In this document: positions 1 through 7,992 of the stretch, piece by piece
Position numbering within the stretch: the first letter of the stretch is position 1
Layout of the letters: each line of letters opens with the position of its first letter
Assembly (NCBI GenBank): GCA_036564245.1
Contig: DATCKU010000071.1
Coordinates: forward strand, 1-64,000
Direction: 5' to 3'
DNA: 64,000 bases
Source: Thermasporomyces sp036564245
GTDB lineage: Bacteria; Actinomycetota; Actinomycetes; Propionibacteriales; Actinopolymorphaceae
Translations under genes and position numbers: made by a program
The notes under the pieces: model-generated
Told to the model about the DNA's origin: nothing
Databases searched by the model: none
The model's input: only the letters and a program-made list of their open reading frames with translations

Positions 1-60
1 CACGTCCCTCGCCGCGCCTGGTCATTGCTCTCACACGTCCCTCGCCGCGCGTGGCCATTC
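1..60. repeat. 33-bp-period direct repeat, two copies, cut by window edge
   Basis: Positions 1-26 and 34-59 match at 24 of 26 bases; the first 17 bases (cacgtccctcgccgcgc) are identical. The period is 33 bp. The array may continue upstream of the window. No gene covers it on either strand that I trust. Confidence 0.7.
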
Positions 61-327
61 GGAAAGTGCCGAAAAAATGCGTGAGATCTGCCCCTCGAGC
101 GGTGATGTACTGATGTGCACAGCCTGACCGAACGTTCCGTGCCATGGGACGGTGCGACGCCCGGGCTGCCGCCCGGACTCGCTCCGTTGAGTCATCGCGT
201 GCGCAACGCCGCCATGACAGGGCACCCCGAAACCGCACCAAAGTTGCGCTCAGACCCGATGGGCTGGGAGTCGAAATCCACGTGCACGTTACGGAAAAAC
301 GATTGCGCCACGCACTAAAATTGTCCA
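61..327 (+). promoter_or_regulatory. Intergenic region with candidate -10 box upstream of the XRE gene
   Basis: This stretch has no convincing coding region. It holds a TAAAAT hexamer at 316-321. A transcript from it would begin near 328, at or just before the GTG/ATG pair at 328-333. I see no good -35 box 16-18 bp upstream, so this is only a candidate promoter. Confidence 0.3.
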
Positions 328-360
328 GTGATGAACCCGGTGGGGAATGACCAGGAGCTT

Positions 361-642
361 ATGACAAGTTCACAACCGGTTCGCCGAGTGAGCTATTGCT
401 GGCGACTTCGCGACATGATGCTGGCCCACGGAATGCAGACCGCGACCGAGTTGCGTGAAGAACTCACGGTCCGCGGCGTGAAACTCTCAACGGTGGCGGC
501 CTGGCGCCTGGTGACGCACAATCCGACCCGGCTTTCGTTGCCTGTGCTCGCGGCATTGTGCGACATATTCAGGTGCGCGCCATCGGACCTCATCACGACG
601 TCGGCCAGTCACGGTCCGGTGCGACGTGGCCAACCTGAGTAG
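361..642 (+). CDS. Small XRE/Cro-type helix-turn-helix regulator
   Basis: A 93-residue protein made of little more than one Cro/C1-type helix-turn-helix. Its second half (LSLPVLAALCDIFRCAPSDL) has the pattern of the short YozG-like XRE regulators, where a recognition helix is followed by a 'cell type/low-GC-like' closing helix. I chose ATG 361 because AGGAG lies at 353-357, although the gap of three bases is short. ATG 331 and GTG 328 are in the same frame and would suit a leaderless transcript from the TAAAAT box at 316-321. It ends 38 bp from the convergent ABC transporter gene. Target genes are unknown. HTH assignment is firm, function only inferred. Confidence 0.75.
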   Translation: MTSSQPVRRVSYCWRLRDMMLAHGMQTATELREELTVRGVKLSTVAAWRLVTHNPTRLSLPVLAALCDIFRCAPSDLITTSASHGPVRRGQPE

Positions 643-671
643 GTCCTAGCAACGTAGAGGTCCTGGCAACG
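641..671. repeat. 14-bp direct repeat between convergent gene ends
   Basis: aggtcctagcaacg (641-654) recurs as aggtcctggcaacg (658-671), 13 of 14 bases identical, period 17 bp. It fills the gap between the stop codons of the XRE gene and the ABC transporter. Role unknown. Confidence 0.6.
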
Positions 672-679
672 CGGTCGCG

Positions 680-2620
680 TCAGTCCACAGGCGTTCGGCT
701 CGTGGTGGTCAGCTGGCCGTTCCCAGCGCCCAGCGACGCGCCATCTGCATGCCCGTTCGTCTGGAACTGGGTCTCGTGCAGCTCCGCATACCGCCCTCCT
801 GCGGCGAGCAGCTCGGCATGCGTACCCCTCTCCACCACGCGACCGTCCTCGAGGACCAGGATCTGATCGGCCGCGCGGACTGTGGACAGCCGATGGGCGA
901 TGACGAGGGCGGTCCGTCCGGCAAGCGCCTCACCCAACGCCGCCTGAACTGCTGCTTCCGACGTGGAGTCCAGGTGTGCGGTCGCCTCGTCGAGGATCAC
1001 CACCCGCGGACGCGCGAGGAGTAGCCGGGCGATGGTGAGCCGCTGCCGCTCACCGCCGGAGAGCCGGTATCCGCGCTCGCCGACGACCGTGTCGAGCCCG
1101 TCCGGCATGCCCTCGATCACCTCAGCCAGGCGTGCCCGACGCAACACGTCCCACAGCTCGTCATCGGTTGCCTCGGGACGGGCGAGCAGCAGGTTGTTGC
1201 GAACCGTGTCATGGAAGAGATGCCCGTCCTGCGTCACCATGCCGACCGTCTCACGTATGGACGCGCTGGCGAGGTCACGGACGTCGATGCCGGCGAGACG
1301 GACGGCGCCGGAGTCGACGTCGTACAGCCGCGGCACCAGCGACGCGATCGTCGACTTACCCGCTCCAGACGAGCCCACCAGGGCGACCAGCTGGCCAGGC
1401 TCGATCCGGAACGACACGTCGTGCAGGACCTCCACTCCCCCGCGGGTGTCGAGCTTGGCCACCTCCTCGAGCGACGCGAGCGACACCTTGTCGGCCGAGG
1501 GGTAGCTGAACCGCACGTGCTCGAACTCGACCGACACCGGGCCATCCGGGACAGCACGCGCATCGGGCTTCTCTTGAATCAGCGGTTGGAGGTCGAGCAC
1601 CTCGAAGACCCGCTCGAAGCTCACGAGCGCGCTCATCACCTCGACCCGGGCGCTCGCCAGCGCGGTGAGCGGAGCGTACAGCCTGGTGAGCAGCAGCGCG
1701 AGCGCCACCACCGCGCCGGCGTCGAGCTGCCCCCGCAACGCGTAGAAGCCACCCACTCCGTAGACGAGTGCCAACGCCAGCGCAGACACGAGGGTGAGGG
1801 CGGTGATGAAGACGAACTGCACCATCGCCGTACGAATCCCGATGTCACGCACTCGGCTGGCCCGCACCGCGAACTCGGCCGACTCACGCTCGGGCCGCCC
1901 GAAGAGCTTCACGAGTGTGGCGCCAGCTGCGGAGAACCGCTCCGTCATCTGCGTGCTCATGGCGGCGTTGTGGTTGGCCGCCTCGCGCTCGAGACGAGCC
2001 AACCGAGAGCCCATCCGCCGGGCGGGAACCACGAAGACCGGAAGCAGCACCAGGGCGAGCAGGGTGACCTGCCACGACAAGCTGACCATCACGCCGAGGG
2101 TGAGGACGAGCGTCACGATGTTGCTGGCCACGCCGGACAACGTGTCGCTGAACGCACGCTGCGCCCCGATGACATCGTTGTTGAGCCGACTGACCAGGGC
2201 GCCGGTGCGTGTGCGTGTGAAGAACGCGATCGGCATGCGCTGCACGTGATCGAAGACCGCCGTGCGAAGGTCGAGGATCAGACCCTCGCCGATGCTCGCG
2301 GAAAGCCAACGCCCGACGAGTCCCATGCCGGCCTCGGCGATGGCGATGCCGGCGATCACGAGCGCAAGCCCGACCACCAGCCTCACCGAGCCGCCCTCGA
2401 CGATCGCGTCGACGACCTGGCCGGCAAGGATCGGCGTCGCCACCCCGAGTGCGGCCGTCACGACGCTCAGCAGCAGGAAGAGCGTCAGCTTGCGACTATG
2501 TGGGCGCGCGAACCGCCCGATCCGGCGGAGCGTCGCCTTGGAGAACGGTCGCCGGTCGTCCTGGGCGTGCATCGTCTTGTAGAGCGACGTCCACGCCGTG
2601 ACTTCCATGCTCATGGGCAC
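680..2620 (-). CDS. ABC half-transporter, fused membrane and ATPase domains (exporter type)
   Basis: A 646-residue multidrug/lipid-type exporter half-transporter. An N-terminal six-helix ABC transmembrane domain spans roughly residues 45-330. A nucleotide-binding domain follows, with Walker A GSSGAGKST near 415, the signature LSGGE near 519 and Walker B VVILDEATAHLD near 540; all key residues are intact. Such proteins work as homo- or heterodimers in the cytoplasmic membrane, exporting drugs, lipids or peptides. No partner half-transporter lies beside it, so a homodimer is likely. The first codons are a cluster of Met (residues 1, 3, 5), so the exact start is uncertain by a few residues. Substrate cannot be read from sequence. 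Confidence 0.92.
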   Translation of the reverse strand: MPMSMEVTAWTSLYKTMHAQDDRRPFSKATLRRIGRFARPHSRKLTLFLLLSVVTAALGVATPILAGQVVDAIVEGGSVRLVVGLALVIAGIAIAEAGMGLVGRWLSASIGEGLILDLRTAVFDHVQRMPIAFFTRTRTGALVSRLNNDVIGAQRAFSDTLSGVASNIVTLVLTLGVMVSLSWQVTLLALVLLPVFVVPARRMGSRLARLEREAANHNAAMSTQMTERFSAAGATLVKLFGRPERESAEFAVRASRVRDIGIRTAMVQFVFITALTLVSALALALVYGVGGFYALRGQLDAGAVVALALLLTRLYAPLTALASARVEVMSALVSFERVFEVLDLQPLIQEKPDARAVPDGPVSVEFEHVRFSYPSADKVSLASLEEVAKLDTRGGVEVLHDVSFRIEPGQLVALVGSSGAGKSTIASLVPRLYDVDSGAVRLAGIDVRDLASASIRETVGMVTQDGHLFHDTVRNNLLLARPEATDDELWDVLRRARLAEVIEGMPDGLDTVVGERGYRLSGGERQRLTIARLLLARPRVVILDEATAHLDSTSEAAVQAALGEALAGRTALVIAHRLSTVRAADQILVLEDGRVVERGTHAELLAAGGRYAELHETQFQTNGHADGASLGAGNGQLTTTSRTPVD

Positions 2621-2816
2621 ACCTTTCGCATACGTGACCGGCGAACGGCCCGTACTCGCCGACGCGCTGCACCCACCGACCGCCGCCGGAGACCCAGCTT
2701 GTCAGCGCCCGCCGACAACCGACCTGCAGACTCACGACTCAACCACGCACGAGGTGGTTCTCATTCCCACAGCGGACGCGTGAGGAGGGCGCAGCCGGGT
2801 CAGGCAGGTGGAACGC

Positions 2817-3524
2817 TCACGGAGCAGGGCTGGATGGATTCGGTGCGTAGCTGAGTGAGGGATACCAGTCACCCCGGCCTCGTCGAGTGAGATCCAGGAC
2901 GTGCCAGACCGGGCTGAGCAGATCGATTCCACGCTCGCCGATGTCGTCCGACATCCGCGGATGCGCCGAGTAGAAGTGGCGTACGGACCCGTCGTCGTCG
3001 CGGGTGAACACCGAGACCATCGAGTCCTGGTTGCCGTCAGCATCTTCGCTTCCGAGGTCGTACTTGAAGCTGGTGGACCCGGCACTGAGCAGGCGGAGGT
3101 TGGTCCATTGCCTGCTCCGCGCATGTGCGCGCAACGTGCGGAGATCAGCCGCGGCGACGACCGCGAAGTCGACGTTCTGCGCCAAGTGATGGGCGACCCC
3201 GTTGAAGCCGTCGATCCACATCGTGCACATGTTGCACGGCTCGGTCTGTCGTTTGCCGTACATGAAGTGGTAGATGATCAGGTCCCGTCCGGGCCCGGTG
3301 AAGAGCTCGCTCAGTCGTACGGTCGTGCCAGGAACGTCACCGGCCTGCAGATCAGCGGGTCCTTCCTCGAACACGTAGTCGTCCACGACCGGCCCCAGCG
3401 GGAGCCGGCGGCGTAGCTCGGCCACCCGCTCACGCTGGCGCATCAACGCGATCTCTGCCTGGCGCAGCTCCTCACGGGCACTGACGTATTCGGCCGACTC
3501 GTCGGCGAGATTCGTCTGACGCAT
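2817..3524 (-). CDS. DUF899 family thioredoxin-fold protein
   Basis: A 235-residue protein of the DUF899 family, predicted thioredoxin-like proteins of unknown substrate. Visible hallmarks are the N-terminal coiled-coil-like charged helix (about residues 10-45), the hydrophobic segment DLIIYHFMYGK and the conserved CNMCTMWIDGFNG stretch near residue 120, which holds a CxxC pair. I chose ATG 3524 over the upstream in-frame ATG at 3554 because GGAGG sits just before it and family members begin near this point. It stands alone, separated from the next minus-strand gene by about 330 bp. A redox role is inferred from the fold; none is shown. Confidence 0.85.
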   Translation of the reverse strand: MRQTNLADESAEYVSAREELRQAEIALMRQRERVAELRRRLPLGPVVDDYVFEEGPADLQAGDVPGTTVRLSELFTGPGRDLIIYHFMYGKRQTEPCNMCTMWIDGFNGVAHHLAQNVDFAVVAAADLRTLRAHARSRQWTNLRLLSAGSTSFKYDLGSEDADGNQDSMVSVFTRDDDGSVRHFYSAHPRMSDDIGERGIDLLSPVWHVLDLTRRGRGDWYPSLSYAPNPSSPAP

Positions 3525-3853
3525 CGCCCACCTCCGAATCGCCCGTACGCCCATGCGCGAGGCCCTCGACGACCTCGGTCACCGTCGTGCCACCCGATGC
3601 CTGACTGCCGGTTCTGTCTCGACTATCTACCTCCGCACGGAGCATCCGAACCTTCGCTGAGCAGCACGAACCAGGACGGCGACCGCATGGGCTGGCCGGA
3701 TACCGGACTGCGACCGCGCACAGCTCGTCCCACCGCAGGCCTTGGCGATGACGCCCCTTCCCACCCACACCAACCAGCCCCATTCCTCCCCCACCGACCA
3801 CGCGGCCTCGACGGCAGCCAGGACCGTCTCGGCCGCGTTCGCTTCGAGGTTTG
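3525..3853. other. Intergenic stretch, no feature recognised
   Basis: About 330 bp between the VOC gene and the DUF899 gene. Open frames on both strands here are short and lack the codon bias of neighbours. I see no RNA gene, strong hairpin or clear promoter. Confidence 0.5.
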
Positions 3854-4237
3854 TCAGCTTCGTCGCTGGACCAGTTGGATCGGACGTTGGTCGGGATCCG
3901 CGACCCAGGCAACGCGTAGGTTGTCGTGCTGGTCCCTGGGTTGAGCGAGGGGCTTGGCGCCGGCCGCCGTCAGCCGGTCGAACGCGCCGTCGGCGTCGTC
4001 GCACCGCAGCACGAGCTCGATGGGCGGACCGTTGACCCTGCCCGACCGGCCGTGGTTCGCCTTGGCCAACGTCGCGTCAGCAATGCTCAGCTGGAACCCG
4101 TCGAGGACGAGATCCACGCGCTCCGGCTGCCCGCGTGGCGCGTACCTGAACGTCTCCGTGAAGCCGATGCCGCGATAGAACCGCACTGCCCGGCCTATGT
4201 TGCGCGAGTAGAGCGTGATCCATGGCGTTGAGAACAT
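3854..4237 (-). CDS. VOC (glyoxalase/bleomycin-resistance-like) protein
   Basis: A 127-residue vicinal-oxygen-chelate fold protein. It has the paired beta-alpha-beta-beta-beta layout: WITLYSRNIGRAVRFYRG at the start of module one, IELVLRCDDADGAFDRL at the start of module two, and a closing VADPDQRPIQLVQ strand. Members bind a metal or a small drug or metabolite; the ligand cannot be deduced here. The second metal-binding position common in active glyoxalases (final E) is Q in this protein, so it may be a binding protein. Its start codon lies inside a perfect 12-bp palindrome (see the LexA-like site), suggesting tight repression. Confidence 0.85.
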   Translation of the reverse strand: MFSTPWITLYSRNIGRAVRFYRGIGFTETFRYAPRGQPERVDLVLDGFQLSIADATLAKANHGRSGRVNGPPIELVLRCDDADGAFDRLTAAGAKPLAQPRDQHDNLRVAWVADPDQRPIQLVQRRS

Positions 4238-4244
4238 ATGTTCG
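4231..4244 (-). promoter_or_regulatory. LexA/SOS-box-like palindrome over the VOC start codon
   Basis: On the minus strand the 14 bases read CGAACATATGTTCT. The Gram-positive/actinobacterial SOS box is CGAACRNRYGTTYG, so only the last base differs. The inner 12 bp (4232-4243) are a perfect palindrome and contain the ATG of the VOC gene. It could be a LexA site or the operator of another dimeric repressor. Confidence 0.45.
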
Positions 4245-4437
4245 ATGGTACGTCGGTTCCGGCGACTTCTCCAGCCCGAAGTTCATCGCCGCGACCCTCC
4301 GCCACGTCCCGACGGGCTCCCGATCCAGCTTCGACTGCCGAACCGCCCCTCGAGTAGCCCGCCGCCCTCAGCCAAGCCCTCGACGGGCCGCATCCCCGAC
4401 CCTCGCGGAATCTGTCAGCGACAATGGCTCGAAGGTT

Positions 4438-4463
4438 TGTCGAATCTGCGCCGCCCGTTCGAC
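4438..4463 (+). promoter_or_regulatory. ECF42-type promoter of the DGPF/sigma operon
   Basis: TGTCGA at 4438-4443 and CGAC at 4460-4463, separated by 16 bp. As I recall, ECF42 sigma factors recognise TGTCGA at -35 and CGA/TC at -10, so both boxes match. It lies 45 bp before the DGPF gene, which is followed by an ECF42-type sigma gene; autoregulation is therefore likely. Confidence 0.65.
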
Positions 4464-4508
4464 GTATGGGTGGGACCGACAAACCAAACCCACCGAGGGG
4501 AGCCCACC

Positions 4509-4865
4509 ATGGCCCACTACGCCATCCTGATCTACGCGAACGACTCCGCCCATTCGCCGAACTCCACGCCACAAGACACCGAGTCCTGTGATCGCCACGC
4601 AGAGGAGCTCGAGCGCTCCGGCTCGATGGTCGCAGCCTTCGCGCTGACGCCCCGAGAGATGGCCACCTCGATCCGTAGCGACGGGATCACCGACGGTCCG
4701 TTCGTCGAGTCGAAGGAGATCGTGGCCGGTTTCTACGTGATCGAGGCGCCAGACCTGGACGCGGCCCTGAGGATCGCCCGGCTCAACCCCGCCATCAGCG
4801 AGGGCGGTGGTGTCGAGGTACGACCGGTCGCGAGCTACGGGATCATGGAGCGACCCGCTGCATGA
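4509..4865 (+). CDS. YCII/DGPF-domain protein, ECF42 partner
   Basis: A 118-residue protein of the YCII-related (DGPF) family. The namesake motif is present as TDGPFVESKEIVAGFYVIE near residue 60, and the N-terminal strand MAHYAILIYAN is typical. The family forms small alpha-beta barrels of unknown enzymatic role. It is the usual genomic partner and target of ECF42 sigma factors. The ATG at 4509 lies close to the ECF42-type promoter. The last four bases (ATGA) overlap the start of the sigma gene, so the two are translationally coupled. An in-frame upstream extension to 4215 exists but would run through the promoter and divergent region. Confidence 0.9.
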   Translation: MAHYAILIYANDSAHSPNSTPQDTESCDRHAEELERSGSMVAAFALTPREMATSIRSDGITDGPFVESKEIVAGFYVIEAPDLDAALRIARLNPAISEGGGVEVRPVASYGIMERPAA

Positions 4866-6124
4866 CGGCACCCCACTCGGTCGAGGCAGCGATCGCCGAC
4901 CTGCATCGGCGCGAGTGGGCTGCCGTGCTCGCTGCGACGGTGCGCGTCGCACGGGACCTTGACCTTGCCGAAGAGTGCGTGCAAGAGGCGTACGCCGCAG
5001 CACTCGAGGCCTGGCCGCGCGACGGCATACCCCGCAATCCCGCTGCCTGGCTCACCACGACGGCGAAGCGCCGCGCGATGGACGCGGTACGGCGGGAGCA
5101 GACATTCCGCTCGAAGCTGCCGTTGCTGGTGGAGCCGTGGGAGAGCGAATCGGACGTGAGTGCCATGCGAACGCACGAGACGGCAGGCTGCTCAGCCGTA
5201 CCGGACGACCGGTTGCGGCTGATCTTCACCTGTTGCCATCCGGCGTTGGCGACGCCGGCACAGGTCGCCCTCACGCTGCGCCTGGTCTGCGGGATGTCCA
5301 CCGCCGACATCGCTCGGTCGTACCTCGTCTCGGAACCCACGATGGCGGCGCGCATCACGCGGGCGAAGAAGAAGATCAGCACGGCACGGATCCCCTTTCG
5401 CGTGCCACGCCCCGACGAGCTGCCGGAGCGGCTCCAGGCCGTGCTCGACGTGATCCACCTCCTCTTCACCGCTGGACACACCGCGCCGTCGGGTCCGTCG
5501 CTCGTGCGTACCGACCTGGTCTCGCAGGCCCTCCACCTGGCACGGATGCTGCGAGACCTCATGCCGAACGAACCCGAGGTGTCAGGGCTGCTCGCGCTGC
5601 TGCTGATCACGGATGCCCGTCGTGCGACCCGCGTCGACGAAGACGGACGCCTGCTCACGCTGGCGGACCAGGATCGGTCGCTTTGGGATCGAGCGGCGAT
5701 CGACGAAGCGCACCACCTCATCATGGAGGCCTTGCGCAGCGGGCGTCCGGGTCGCTACGTCCTTCAGGCGGCCATCGCGTCGTTGTACGTCCAGGCACCG
5801 AGCTACGACGAGACGGACTGGCCGCAGATCGTGACGCTCTACGACGAGCTCCTGCGGATCTGGCCGTCCCCTGTGGTGGCGCTCAACCGTGCCGTAGCCC
5901 TCTCGATGGTCGCCGGTCCCGCAGCCGCGCTGGCCGAGGTCGAGAAGCTGGAGCGTGACGGCCGGCTCGGCCGCTACCAGTACCTGCCGGCGGTCAAGGC
6001 CGACCTCCTGCGCCGACTGGGGCGTACGGCTGAAGCAGCGCACGCCTATCGGCGAGCTCGATCCCTTGCCCGCAACGACGTCGAGCGTGAGTTCCTCACC
6101 GAGCGTCTTGCTGGTGGCGGGTAA
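4862..6124 (+). CDS. ECF42-group RNA polymerase sigma factor with C-terminal TPR-like extension
   Basis: A 420-residue extracytoplasmic-function sigma factor. Region sigma-2 occupies about residues 15-80 (ECVQEAYAAALEAWP, AWLTTTAKRRAMDAVR). Sigma-4 is near 115-175 (GMSTADIARSYLVSEPTMAAR). A long C-terminal extension of about 240 residues carries the ECF42 signatures: LLFTAGHTAPSG, LALLLITDARR, QAAIASLYVQAPSYDETDWPQI and VALNRAVALSM. No anti-sigma factor lies nearby, as usual for this group; the extension is thought to control activity. It overlaps the DGPF gene by four bases. Neighbour genes with DGPF or VOC folds are typical targets of such stress regulators. Confidence 0.93.
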   Translation: MTAPHSVEAAIADLHRREWAAVLAATVRVARDLDLAEECVQEAYAAALEAWPRDGIPRNPAAWLTTTAKRRAMDAVRREQTFRSKLPLLVEPWESESDVSAMRTHETAGCSAVPDDRLRLIFTCCHPALATPAQVALTLRLVCGMSTADIARSYLVSEPTMAARITRAKKKISTARIPFRVPRPDELPERLQAVLDVIHLLFTAGHTAPSGPSLVRTDLVSQALHLARMLRDLMPNEPEVSGLLALLLITDARRATRVDEDGRLLTLADQDRSLWDRAAIDEAHHLIMEALRSGRPGRYVLQAAIASLYVQAPSYDETDWPQIVTLYDELLRIWPSPVVALNRAVALSMVAGPAAALAEVEKLERDGRLGRYQYLPAVKADLLRRLGRTAEAAHAYRRARSLARNDVEREFLTERLAGGG

Positions 6125-6133
6125 TCCGTCTCG

Positions 6134-6523
6134 CTATCCCTGGTTCAGGTACGCCTTCGCAAGCTGCGGCGGCGCGAGGACGAGCCAGCCGTCGACTAGG
6201 GCATCGCGCAGTGCCGACTCGGACACCTTCGACAACGCGATGAGCACAGCGGGATAGCCGTCGAAGTGCGGGATCGTGAAGAAGCCCGCGTGCTGTGCGG
6301 CGAGCACCGCCTCCTTCTCACCGAGGTCCTCGACCCGGACCGCAAGGATCGGGCCGTCGGGAGGTGTGGCGTCACCGAAGCGCTTGAGATCGGCCTTACG
6401 GAACGGACGCTCCCACGCGAACACCTTGCCCCCGACCGCCCATGCACGATTCCCGTGGCGTTCGATCTCCTCGGCCTCGGGCAACTCGGCGACCAACCGG
6501 GCGACGTCGTCGAAGCTCGCCAT
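6134..6523 (-). CDS. MmcQ/YjbR family protein
   Basis: A 129-residue protein of the MmcQ/YjbR (CyaY-like fold) family. Recognisable parts are the opening FDDVARLVAELPEAEE, the strand KVFAWERPF and the ending stretch VDGWLVLAPPQLAKAYL. The fold resembles DNA-binding double-wing proteins, but no molecular role is established for the family. It ends 10 bp from the convergent ECF42 gene, so it is not part of that operon. No special promoter is visible upstream. Confidence 0.85.
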   Translation of the reverse strand: MASFDDVARLVAELPEAEEIERHGNRAWAVGGKVFAWERPFRKADLKRFGDATPPDGPILAVRVEDLGEKEAVLAAQHAGFFTIPHFDGYPAVLIALSKVSESALRDALVDGWLVLAPPQLAKAYLNQG

Positions 6524-6691
6524 GCCGGCACCCTACTGCCGCGTACCGACAACGCAAGCCGTCATTCCATCCCGGTGGGATCTTCGCCGAGGTCGTGGCC
6601 GACACGGCGCAAGCACCGAGCTACCGAAAGTCAGCGAGAGGTCTGCACTGGCCCGCCGCATGGCATCCAGAAGAGGTTCCCATGGGACTTG

Positions 6692-6726
6692 CGTCAGTAT
6701 ATATTGACGGTCAATGGTTGCTGACG
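6692..6726 (+). promoter_or_regulatory. Nested palindromes over the ArsR-SRPBCC start codon (candidate operator)
   Basis: TTGAC-G-GTCAA at 6704-6714 and an outer pair CGTCAG (6692-6697)/CTGACG (6721-6726) share the same centre, position 6709. The ATG of the regulator gene (6714) lies inside. This geometry suits a dimeric ArsR-type repressor acting on its own gene. Confidence 0.5.
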
Positions 6727-7532
6727 TAGATTCCCTGCTGGATGCGCTCGGAGACCCGATGCGGCGTCGCATCGTGAGCCGCCTGGCAGCCGCCCCGACC
6801 GACGTCGGAGCACTCGCGGGCGGGATGCCAATCGGACGGACCGCGGTCTCGATGCATCTACGAGTGCTGAAGGCGGCAGGGCTGGTGGTCGATCGACCGG
6901 TCGGCAACCGCAGGGTCTACCAGCTGGATCCCGAGGCGTTCAGCGTCCTCCGGGCCTACTTCGACTGGCACTGGGACCGTGCGCTGGCCGCGTACCAACA
7001 GGCGGCGGAACGACGAGCTGCCGAAGACAGAGGAGAGATGACTGAGCTGCAGGTGGTCCGAGAGGTTGTCGTCGACGCGCCGCTCGACCTCGCGTTCGAC
7101 GTGTTCGTCGAGCAGAGTTGGTGGCCGGTTGCGACCCATCACCTCGCCGAGCCAGCAGGCACGCGGGTGGTGCTCGAGCCATTCGTCGGGGGCAGGTGGT
7201 ACGAGGTCTCCGCCGACGGTCACGAGACCGACTGGGGAACCGTATTGGCCTGGCAGCCACCGCACCGTCTGTTGCTCACGTGGCAGATCGCTCCGGGCTG
7301 GACGTATGAGCCAGATCCGGCGAAGGCATCCGAGATCGAGGTCAGGTTCACGGCGGAGGATCCGGAACGCACGCGTGTCACACTCGCGCATCGACATCTC
7401 GAGCGGTATGGCGAGCACGCCGAGCGGATGCGGCAGGTCCTCGAACGCCCCACTGGTGCTGTCGAACCTCTGCGCTACTACGCCCGACACGTTCACCGCA
7501 TACGCAGAAGATCTGAAAAGCAAAGGAGCTGA
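6714..7532 (+). CDS. Fusion regulator: ArsR-type HTH plus SRPBCC (AHSA1-like) domain
   Basis: A 272-residue fusion. Residues 1-95 form an ArsR winged helix (LGDPMRRRIVSRLAAAP, then TAVSMHLRVLKAAGLVV as recognition helix). From about residue 107 a START-like SRPBCC/AHSA1 domain follows (VVREVVVDAPLDLAFDVF, EPFVGGRWYEV, LLLTWQI). No metal-binding cysteines are seen, so a hydrophobic small molecule held in the SRPBCC cavity is a more likely signal. The gene is coupled to a VOC gene starting two bases after its stop. Its start codon sits in nested palindromes, suggesting autoregulation. The fused architecture is known among actinobacteria; the ligand is unknown. Confidence 0.9.
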   Translation: MVADVDSLLDALGDPMRRRIVSRLAAAPTDVGALAGGMPIGRTAVSMHLRVLKAAGLVVDRPVGNRRVYQLDPEAFSVLRAYFDWHWDRALAAYQQAAERRAAEDRGEMTELQVVREVVVDAPLDLAFDVFVEQSWWPVATHHLAEPAGTRVVLEPFVGGRWYEVSADGHETDWGTVLAWQPPHRLLLTWQIAPGWTYEPDPAKASEIEVRFTAEDPERTRVTLAHRHLERYGEHAERMRQVLERPTGAVEPLRYYARHVHRIRRRSEKQRS

Positions 7533-7533
7533 C

Positions 7534-7914
7534 ATGTTCACGTCGCTGATGCCTCATCTCTACGCCGCCGATGTCGACCGCACCGTGGCGTTCTATCGGG
7601 ATCTGCTTGGGTTCATCGAATCCTTCCGGTATCCATCCGACGGCCCTGCCGAGCATGTGGAAGTGCGCGTCGGTGACGTCGTTCTGGGAATCAGCGCGCA
7701 GGATGCGGTCCGCGCAATCGAGGGATTGCCCGAACCCACCCCGGGGCATCCGATGGAGCTCACCGTCTGGTGCGACTCCGTCGACGAGGCAGTGGCCCGC
7801 CTACGCGACGCAGGCGTGCCCGTTCTCGTCGAGCCGTACGATCATCCGGCAAGACACCGGCGCGCTTACGTGACTGACCCAGACGGCAACTGGGTCGCAC
7901 TGGTGGGGAAGTAA
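7534..7914 (+). CDS. VOC family protein, partner of the ArsR-SRPBCC regulator
   Basis: A 126-residue VOC-fold protein. Module one begins with LMPHLYAADVDRTVAFYRDL and module two with MELTVWCDSVDEAVARL; it closes with TDPDGNWVALVGK. ATG 7534 is chosen because AAAGGAG lies about eight bases before it and the upstream stop is only two bases away; a longer in-frame reading would overlap the regulator. Co-transcription with the ArsR-SRPBCC regulator suggests it binds or modifies the same small molecule. The ligand is not deducible. Confidence 0.9.
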   Translation: MFTSLMPHLYAADVDRTVAFYRDLLGFIESFRYPSDGPAEHVEVRVGDVVLGISAQDAVRAIEGLPEPTPGHPMELTVWCDSVDEAVARLRDAGVPVLVEPYDHPARHRRAYVTDPDGNWVALVGK

Positions 7915-7992
7915 GACCTGCAGAGTGTGTGCGAGCGACGAGCCGTACAAACGGCTCGATCGGAGAGCGGCTCCAGCAGTAGGGTCGTCACC

